Part shown: one piece after another, positions 14,941-20,256 of the stretch | Position numbering within the stretch: position 1 is the stretch's first letter | Layout of the letters: each line of letters begins with the position of its first letter | Assembly (NCBI GenBank): GCA_035635575.1 | Contig: DASQAV010000085.1 | Span: forward strand, 1-20,256 | Source of the DNA: WS-7 sp035635575 | GTDB lineage: Bacteria; Eisenbacteria; RBG-16-71-46; SZUA-252 | Direction: 5' to 3' | Length of the DNA: 20,256 nt | The notes under the pieces: generated by a model | What the model was told of the DNA's origin: nothing | What the model saw: the letters and a program-made list of their open reading frames with translations, nothing else | Databases searched by the model: none | Program-made: the position numbers and the translations under genes

Positions 14941-16065
14941 CTACCGTGATCCCATCCATCTCAAGTATTCCCGATCCCAGGCCGCGGGAACGCTCTCGCG
15001 GGGCGAATAGGGGCCCGGCGCATAACGCCGCGATCCGATCCCCAGCTGACTCTGCTCCACGATGTCCCAGTCCTGCCGGTTCGTGAGATCCCAGAAGTCG
15101 ATCGCGTCCTGGATGTTGTTCTTGGGATCGGCCAGCGTGTCCCGATGGAAGAGCCATTCCGACTCCACGAGCGTGCGATCCACCGCCATCGGGCGCAGCA
15201 TATAGTAGTTCACGTAGTCGGGATGAAGGCTCAGAAACATGTTGGGCATCAGCGTGTAGTAGAACCCCCGCGCGCGGTCCTCTTCCGGAAGCTCCCCGCT
15301 TACCAGGCGCCCGCAGGCGCGCCCGCTCATCGTGGCGCTCTGGTTCGGTGGCTTGATCTCCATGTACCCGCCAAGGAACGGCCCCTCCGTGAGATCGTTC
15401 GCCCCGCTCTGATACGGCAGCACCGACGCCAGCTTCGGATGGATCGTGGGACAGTGCAGGCACTCGGAGTAGTTCTGGAACACCAGCTTCCAGTTCGCGT
15501 GCACGTCGTACACGACATGATGCCCCACGACAAGCCCAGGTAGTCCGTATCGCGTGAAGCGTCCCTGAATTGGAGCCCACGCCTTCTCGAAGGGCATCGG
15601 CTCCTCCGCGACGTTCACGAAGAGAAATCCCTCCCACTCGGCGAGCGCCCCGGAGTGGAGCGGATAGTCGCCCTTGTCGAAATCGGGAACGTCCTGCATG
15701 GAGGGCGCGCCCACCAGCCGGCCGTCGGTGGAATAGGTCCAGGCGTGGTAGGAGCACTGGATGGTCTCCTTGAAGCGGCCCGACTCCTCCCGGCAGAGGC
15801 GCGTGCCCCGGTGCCGGCACACGTTGAAGAACGCGCGCAGCTTCCCGCCCCGGTCGCGCAGGACGATGATGGATTCCCCCGCGATCTCGCGCACGAAGAA
15901 GTCGCCGGGCTCTTGGAGGCGCGACACCCGGCCGACGCAGTTCCACCCTCGCGCGAAGATCCGCTCGCGTTCCTCCGCGAGGATCGCGTCCGAGGTGTAG
16001 CGCTCGCGCGGAAGCGTGCGCGAGCCCGGTTGGTAGGTCGTGGTGGTTCGCTGAAAGGTCGCCAT
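14941..16065 (-). CDS. Rieske non-heme iron oxygenase, alpha subunit (GbcA/choline monooxygenase-like)
   Basis: The 374-residue protein has an N-terminal Rieske [2Fe-2S] domain with ligands Cys83-Arg-His85 and Cys104-Ser-Tyr-His107. The catalytic domain carries the mononuclear iron motif NWKLVFQNYSECLHCPTIHP (191-210) with His204 and His209; the third ligand is probably Asp320 or Asp323 in NIQDAIDFWDL. The Glu usual in ENY is Gln here (QNY). The overall pattern resembles glycine-betaine, choline and related N-demethylating or aromatic-ring oxygenases. Such enzymes need electrons from a reductase, and none is encoded in the window. The ATG start at 16065 follows the FAD oxidoreductase B stop by 11 bases. 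It is the last gene of a four-gene cassette. The substrate is unknown; a methylated amine or betaine is inferred from the GcvT-like gene. Confidence 0.9.
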   Translation of the reverse strand: MATFQRTTTTYQPGSRTLPRERYTSDAILAEERERIFARGWNCVGRVSRLQEPGDFFVREIAGESIIVLRDRGGKLRAFFNVCRHRGTRLCREESGRFKETIQCSYHAWTYSTDGRLVGAPSMQDVPDFDKGDYPLHSGALAEWEGFLFVNVAEEPMPFEKAWAPIQGRFTRYGLPGLVVGHHVVYDVHANWKLVFQNYSECLHCPTIHPKLASVLPYQSGANDLTEGPFLGGYMEIKPPNQSATMSGRACGRLVSGELPEEDRARGFYYTLMPNMFLSLHPDYVNYYMLRPMAVDRTLVESEWLFHRDTLADPKNNIQDAIDFWDLTNRQDWDIVEQSQLGIGSRRYAPGPYSPRESVPAAWDREYLRWMGSR

Positions 16066-16076
16066 GGGTCTGCCCC

Positions 16077-17684
16077 CTACCAGCGCCGGTCGGCCCCGCG
16101 CCGGTCGCCCAGCATCCGCTTCGCCGCGAGCCAGCCTGCCCCGCCGAGGATTCCGGGCCCGGGGTGGCTGCCCGCGCCGCCCAAGAATAGCCCATCGATC
16201 GGCGTTCGGTGATTCCCCCATCCCGCGATGGGGCGCATGAAGAGGATCTGATCCAGCCCCAGCTCTCCCTGGGACGCGGCCCCTTCCCGGAGCCCAAACC
16301 GTTCCTCCAGATCCAGCGGTGTGAGGGTGACTTGGTGAAGGATGCGCGAGGTGAAGCACGGGGATACCGCCTCGATCGCGGCCGTGACGCTCTTCGCGAG
16401 GGCATCGCGCCTCGTCCCGTCCCAGGCCGCCCCGTCGCGCAGCCGGTGCGGCGCGTACTGAGCCTTGGCCACCATAACGTGACTGCTGCCCGTGGCGAGG
16501 TTCGGAGCCAGGAGCGTCGGCACCGTGATCTCCACGTGCGGACGCTCGGAGACGGTGCCGTATTTGGCCGCGTCCGCGGCTTTCTCGAGCGCCGCGACGG
16601 TCGGCGTGAGGGAAATCACCCCCGCCAGCGCGTCGGCCGATTTCAACCCGGGCAGGTCGGGCAGCCGCTCGAGCGCGTAGAGAACGATCGCCGCGCAGCC
16701 ACGGTGGCGGACGTTGCGAAGCTCGCGTATGAACTCGGGATCCAGCCACACCGGGTCGATCCATCCCAGAAGCGTATTTACTGGATTCGCCGTGGAGAGA
16801 ACCGTGCTCGAGGCGATCTCCTCGGCGTTCTCCAGCACGACGCCCTGGATCGCGTCCGCCTTGACCGGGATTCGCGCCACCGCGGCGCCGGTGCGGATCG
16901 TCACCCCCGCGGCGCGCGCCGCCTGCTCCGCGGCGATCGTGAATGCTTCCGCACCGCCACGCCAAGGCGTCCGCCCGCGAACCGAGCCCGCCGGCGCCCC
17001 GACCAGATAGTGCAGGAGCACGAAGGCCGTGCCGCCAGAGCGAGGCCCCTGCTGGTGGTCCTGGATACCGCCTGGCGCCACGGCGGCCTTGAGGGGCGCG
17101 GACTCGAACCAGTCGTCCAGAAGGTCCCACACGGACAGCGGGAGCGTGCGCAGGAACTCGATCATGTCGCGCCGGCCCAGGGCCCGGAATCTTCTTCCCA
17201 GACCCAGGAGCGGCAGGAGCTCGTTCAGAGAAGAAGCGCTGATGTCGGGCGCGGGCGTGGTGTAGAGCGATTCCAGGAATCCCGCGAGCGTGCGGAGCCT
17301 CGCGACGAATTCGGGCCATTTCGCCGCGTCGGCCGCGGAATGCGGGGCAATCGTCTTCGCGGCCTGCCTGGGGTCGCGGGGCACCGAGAGAAACCCGCTC
17401 CCGTCGAGCGCCACGCCGACTCCGGCATCGAACGAGGGCACGCGCTCGAGCGTCTGGATGCCCACCGCGGCGGCGATCACCGGAGGCAACCAGCCCGGGT
17501 CCAATCCGAGCGGAGCCGCGCGGAATCCCGGAGCGAACTCGATCAGCCTTCCCTGCCCGCCCAGCGCCTCCTCGCGCTCGAGGAGCAGGACGCGCCGCCC
17601 GGCGCGCGCGAGCGTCGTGGCCGCGACGAGCCCATTCGCTCCGCCGCCGATGACGATGTCGTCGTATCGGGCCGTCTGATTCAC
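16077..17684 (-). CDS. FAD-dependent oxidoreductase B, PYROXD2/phytoene-desaturase-like
   Basis: The 535-residue protein has an N-terminal dinucleotide-binding motif GGGANG (13-18) and VLLLEREEALGGQ, the second half of the FAD site. A C-terminal FAD-contact region reads TPIDGLFLGGAGSHPGPGILGGAGWLAAKRML. This matches the CrtI-like/PYROXD2 group of amine-oxidase-fold flavoproteins. No carotenoid genes are near, so phytoene desaturation is unlikely. It is a paralogue of the adjacent oxidoreductase A, with shared motifs along the whole length. The GTG start at 17684 has GAGGT about nine bases upstream and lies 19 bases after oxidoreductase A. The likely reaction is flavin-linked oxidation of a C-N or C-C bond within the cassette's pathway; the substrate is unknown. 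Confidence 0.85.
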   Translation of the reverse strand: MNQTARYDDIVIGGGANGLVAATTLARAGRRVLLLEREEALGGQGRLIEFAPGFRAAPLGLDPGWLPPVIAAAVGIQTLERVPSFDAGVGVALDGSGFLSVPRDPRQAAKTIAPHSAADAAKWPEFVARLRTLAGFLESLYTTPAPDISASSLNELLPLLGLGRRFRALGRRDMIEFLRTLPLSVWDLLDDWFESAPLKAAVAPGGIQDHQQGPRSGGTAFVLLHYLVGAPAGSVRGRTPWRGGAEAFTIAAEQAARAAGVTIRTGAAVARIPVKADAIQGVVLENAEEIASSTVLSTANPVNTLLGWIDPVWLDPEFIRELRNVRHRGCAAIVLYALERLPDLPGLKSADALAGVISLTPTVAALEKAADAAKYGTVSERPHVEITVPTLLAPNLATGSSHVMVAKAQYAPHRLRDGAAWDGTRRDALAKSVTAAIEAVSPCFTSRILHQVTLTPLDLEERFGLREGAASQGELGLDQILFMRPIAGWGNHRTPIDGLFLGGAGSHPGPGILGGAGWLAAKRMLGDRRGADRRW

Positions 17685-17703
17685 GCGCGCGACCTCGCCC
17701 CAC

Positions 17704-19287
17704 TCACGCGGCCGCCTTCAAGATCTCGAGCGCGGCCAGCCGCCCGGAGGCGCCCATGATCCCGCCGCCCGGGTGCGTCCCGGCGCCGCACTGCCAGTAG
17801 CCGTGGATCGGAGTCCGGTACTTGGCCCACTCCGGAACGGGGCGCAGGAAGAAGAGCTGCTGGAGCGCCAGCTCGCCCTGGAAGATGTTCCCCTCGGAGA
17901 GCCCCGTGATCCGCTCGATATCGTCGGGGGTGATCACCTGGCGATGGAGGATCAGCGATTCGATGTTCGGCGCGTAGCGCGCGAGCGTCTTCACCACGGC
18001 GTCCCCGAACGCCTCGCGCCTCTGGGGCGTCCAGCCGCCGTTCAAGCTATAGGGCGCGTACTGCACGAAGATGCTCATGACGTGCTTCCCAGGCGGCGCC
18101 ATCCCGGGATCGATCATCGAAGGGATCACGATGTCCATGTAGGGATGCCGGGAGAACTCGCCGTACTTGGCGTCGTCGTACGCGAGCTCGAGATAATCGA
18201 TGCTCGGGCTGATCGAGATCGCGCCGCGCAGGTGCGGTCCCTCCCCGGGCATGCAGGTGAAGTTGGGCAGCCCCGAGAGCGCCAGATTCACCTTCCCCGA
18301 GGAGCCGCGAAACTTGTAGCGGCGCACCCCCTCGAGCAGATCCGAGGGGAGCTCCTTCGTCTCGACCAGCCGCGTGAAGGTGAGGCGCGGATCCAGCCCC
18401 GAGACCACGATCCCCGCGGCGATCTCCTCGCCGCTCGAGAGCGCGACGCCGGTCGTGCGCCCGTCGCGCACCAGCACGCGCTCGACCCCGGCACCCGTCC
18501 GGATCTCGGCCCCGTGCGCGAGCGCCGCGTTCGCGATGGCGTTGCTGATCGCACCGGTCCCGCCTTTCTGGAACCCCCAGGCCCGGAACGCGCCGTCGAT
18601 CTCTCCCATGTAGTGGTGGAGGAGCACGTAGGCGGAGCCCGGCGAGCGCGGGCCTAGGAACGTCCCGATGATCCCGCTCGCGGATTTCGTCGCCTTGAGC
18701 GGATCGAACTCGAACCATTCGTCCAGGTAGTCCGCGCTGCTCATCGTCATCAGCTTGTGGAGCGCGTGGAAGCGCTCGGGACCCAGCGAGCGGAAATGGC
18801 CGCCGAGCTTCAAGAGGCCCGCGAGGTCACGCGGCGAGAGCGACGCGGGATCGGGCGGCACCATCCCGATGATGGGCTTCACCGCCATGGCCATGTGATG
18901 CATCAGCCGCCCAAAGACACTCGAGGCGTCCGCGTCGTGCTGGGAGTGGCGGCAGAGCTCCCGCCGGGTCTCGTCCGGATCCGACCAGGAGGCGAGATAG
19001 TCGCCGTTGTCGAGCGGCGTGACGGTGCTCTCGAGGGGAAGGATCTGGAGGCCGTGCCTCGGCAGATCCAGATCGCGGATGATCTCGGGGCGAAGGAGGC
19101 TGACGACGTAGGAGAAGACCGAGAACTTGAAGCCCGGGAAGACCTCCTCCGTCACGGCCGCGCCTCCGATGACCGGACGGCGCTCCAGCACTAGCGTCTT
19201 CCGGCCCGCGCGCGCGAGGTAGGCGGCGGCGACCAGCCCGTTGTGTCCGCCCCCCACGATGATGGCGTCGTACCGTTGCGCGCTCAC
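17704..19287 (-). CDS. FAD-dependent oxidoreductase A, PYROXD2/phytoene-desaturase-like
   Basis: The 527-residue flavoprotein starts with AIIVGGGHNGLVAAAYLARAG (GGGHNG at 12-17), then TLVLERRPVIGGAAVTEEVFPGF. It closes with TPIHGYWQCGAGTHPGGGIMGASGRLAALEIL. These are hallmarks of the PYROXD2-type NAD(P)/FAD oxidoreductases. It aligns by eye with oxidoreductase B (PGSAYVLLHH versus GGTAFVLLHY, GGTGAISNAIANAALAHGAE versus GGAEAFTIAAEQAARAAGV), indicating duplication followed by divergence. The two may form a heteromer or act in sequence. The GTG start at 19287 overlaps the stop of the GcvT-like gene (GTGA). In-frame extension upstream to 19605 is a shadow of that gene and was not used. Confidence 0.87.
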   Translation of the reverse strand: MSAQRYDAIIVGGGHNGLVAAAYLARAGRKTLVLERRPVIGGAAVTEEVFPGFKFSVFSYVVSLLRPEIIRDLDLPRHGLQILPLESTVTPLDNGDYLASWSDPDETRRELCRHSQHDADASSVFGRLMHHMAMAVKPIIGMVPPDPASLSPRDLAGLLKLGGHFRSLGPERFHALHKLMTMSSADYLDEWFEFDPLKATKSASGIIGTFLGPRSPGSAYVLLHHYMGEIDGAFRAWGFQKGGTGAISNAIANAALAHGAEIRTGAGVERVLVRDGRTTGVALSSGEEIAAGIVVSGLDPRLTFTRLVETKELPSDLLEGVRRYKFRGSSGKVNLALSGLPNFTCMPGEGPHLRGAISISPSIDYLELAYDDAKYGEFSRHPYMDIVIPSMIDPGMAPPGKHVMSIFVQYAPYSLNGGWTPQRREAFGDAVVKTLARYAPNIESLILHRQVITPDDIERITGLSEGNIFQGELALQQLFFLRPVPEWAKYRTPIHGYWQCGAGTHPGGGIMGASGRLAALEILKAAA

Positions 19288-20256
19288 GACTTCTTTCGCT
19301 CCGGATCGTAGAAGGGAAGCTTCCGTACGACGGCGTCCGCCAGCTCGCGGTGGTGCTCCACGGTGACCTCGAGGCGCACCGCGGTGCCAGGTGCCTGGTG
19401 AGGCGAGCGAAGGTGTGCCAGCGCGAGCGACTTCTTCAAGATGGGCGACCAGCAGCCGCTCGTGGCGTAGCCCACCTGGGCACCATTGCGGTACACCGGT
19501 GCCGAGGCGCGCCACGCGATGTTCGGGATCTGAGGCGGCAGCCCGCGGGCGCGGAACAGGCGCTCGAAGGAATCCCAGTCCACCTCGAGTCCCACGAAGC
19601 CCCACGCGGGACCGCGCTTTCGCTCCGCGGCGAGCGCCCGGTGTCCATTGAAGGGCGCTTTCTCGGCGCTCACCGCCCAGCCGAGGTTGATCTCGTACGG
19701 GGTGGACTTACGCGATTCGATGAGCGCGTGGTGCGAGGAGAAGTAGTCCACGTCCAGCATGATGAGCCCGGCCTCGATCCGGGCGATGTCCATGGCCCAG
19801 ACGCCCGCGGGGGTGATCCCGAAATGCTTCCCCTCATCCATCAGCGCGTCCCAGAGCGCGACCGCGCGCTGGGCCTCCACCCAGACCTCGTAGCCCAGGT
19901 CTCCGGTGTAGCCCGTCCTCGAGACGGCAACGGGGACGTCGCGCACGCGGGTCTCCATCATGCGGAAATACTTGAGCGAGGAGAGATCGGTCCCGGTGGC
20001 CGCGGACAGGATGGCCCGCGAGAGGGGTCCCTGGATCGAGAGCGCGCCCACGCGCTCGGAGATATCCGCGATCTCGACCTCGAGCCCCACGGCGTTCATG
20101 CGGAGCCAGCGCCAGGAGGAGTCGGCGCTGGTGAGCCGGTAGGCCCCTCCGCCGAGGTTCGTGACCGTGCCATCGTCGATCACCTTGCCCTCGGCGTCGC
20201 ACCAGGGCGTGTAGTAGACCTGCCCGGGCTTGAGCTTCGCCATGTCCCGGGTGATC
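19284..20256 (-). CDS. GcvT-like aminomethyltransferase family protein, 5'-partial
   Basis: The frame is open to the window edge, so the N-terminus (probably 60-80 residues) is missing. Visible GcvT features are TRDMAKLKPGQVYYTPWCDAEGKVIDD (with the Asp-Asp pair that includes the family's catalytic aspartate), SRTGYTGDLGYEVW, ARIEAGL, TPYEINLGWAV and the C-terminal barrel GYATSGCWSPILKKSLALAHL. An internal ATG at 20243 is mid-domain and not a start. The family transfers a one-carbon unit to tetrahydrofolate; members include the glycine-cleavage T-protein, DmdA and the folate domains of sarcosine and dimethylglycine enzymes. No other glycine-cleavage genes (gcvH, gcvP) are seen, and linkage to oxidoreductases and a Rieske enzyme argues for a catabolic demethylase role rather than the glycine cleavage system itself. 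Confidence 0.85.
   Translation of the reverse strand, partial: ITRDMAKLKPGQVYYTPWCDAEGKVIDDGTVTNLGGGAYRLTSADSSWRWLRMNAVGLEVEIADISERVGALSIQGPLSRAILSAATGTDLSSLKYFRMMETRVRDVPVAVSRTGYTGDLGYEVWVEAQRAVALWDALMDEGKHFGITPAGVWAMDIARIEAGLIMLDVDYFSSHHALIESRKSTPYEINLGWAVSAEKAPFNGHRALAAERKRGPAWGFVGLEVDWDSFERLFRARGLPPQIPNIAWRASAPVYRNGAQVGYATSGCWSPILKKSLALAHLRSPHQAPGTAVRLEVTVEHHRELADAVVRKLPFYDPERKKS

Noticed and set aside
14941..17703. A 920-codon open frame that would fuse extra sequence to the N-terminus of the Rieske protein
   Set aside because: The added part is out of frame with FAD oxidoreductase B, which has clear motifs, and reads as Arg/Gly-rich filler. The Rieske family N-terminus begins at 16065.
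16209..17759. A 516-codon plus-strand open frame across FAD oxidoreductase B
   Set aside because: It is antisense to a gene with intact FAD motifs, and no domain or ribosome site supports it.
19288..19605. An N-terminal extension of FAD oxidoreductase A to 19605
   Set aside because: It lies inside the GcvT-like gene in another frame. The Rossmann motif begins right after the GTG at 19287, as expected.

Overview
This is a gene-dense, high-GC window with frequent GTG and TTG starts and many 4-base start/stop overlaps. Lipoproteins with clear lipoboxes and a beta-barrel-like export protein point to a diderm bacterium. The gene mix is LigD/Ku end joining, MerR-TPR fusions, a Bacteroidetes-like ProC and PYROXD2-like oxidoreductases. 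It fits a high-GC environmental lineage of the Eisenbacteria/Gemmatimonadota kind, but no marker here fixes the phylum, so that is inference.

Layout. (a) 1-2.6 kb, minus strand: a signal-peptide/beta-barrel gene running off the left edge and broken by two in-frame TGA codons, a secreted thioredoxin-like protein coupled to it, and two small exported proteins. (b) 2.7-5.6 kb: proC, a small cupin protein, and a ring-cleaving dioxygenase coupled to a carboxylesterase. The last two resemble the MhqE/MhqD or MhqO/MhqD quinone-detoxification proteins of Bacillus. (c) 5.6-11.5 kb: a non-homologous end-joining island. A minus-strand operon ligD > alpha/beta hydrolase > DUF72, linked by 4-base overlaps, diverges from ku > MerR-TPR regulator. 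(d) 11.6-14.9 kb: a membrane protein of unknown function and two unrelated predicted lipoproteins. One of these has Asp-box motifs and looks less GC-rich than its surroundings. (e) 14.9-20.3 kb, minus strand: a four-gene cassette of GcvT-like aminomethyltransferase (cut by the right edge) > FAD oxidoreductase A > FAD oxidoreductase B > Rieske oxygenase.

How the genes may work together. LigD (phosphoesterase, ligase and polymerase in one chain) and Ku are the complete bacterial NHEJ core, and the hydrolase, DUF72 protein and MerR-TPR protein travel with them here. The right-hand cassette combines an oxygenase, two paralogous flavin oxidoreductases and a tetrahydrofolate-dependent C1-transfer protein. 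This suggests oxidative demethylation of a methylated amine, betaine or related compound with capture of the C1 unit. The substrate cannot be read from sequence. This cassette, the double-TGA export gene and the extended NHEJ operons are the parts most worth a second look. No tRNA, rRNA, CRISPR array, insertion sequence or phage gene was found, and no stretch over 300 bases lacks a gene.
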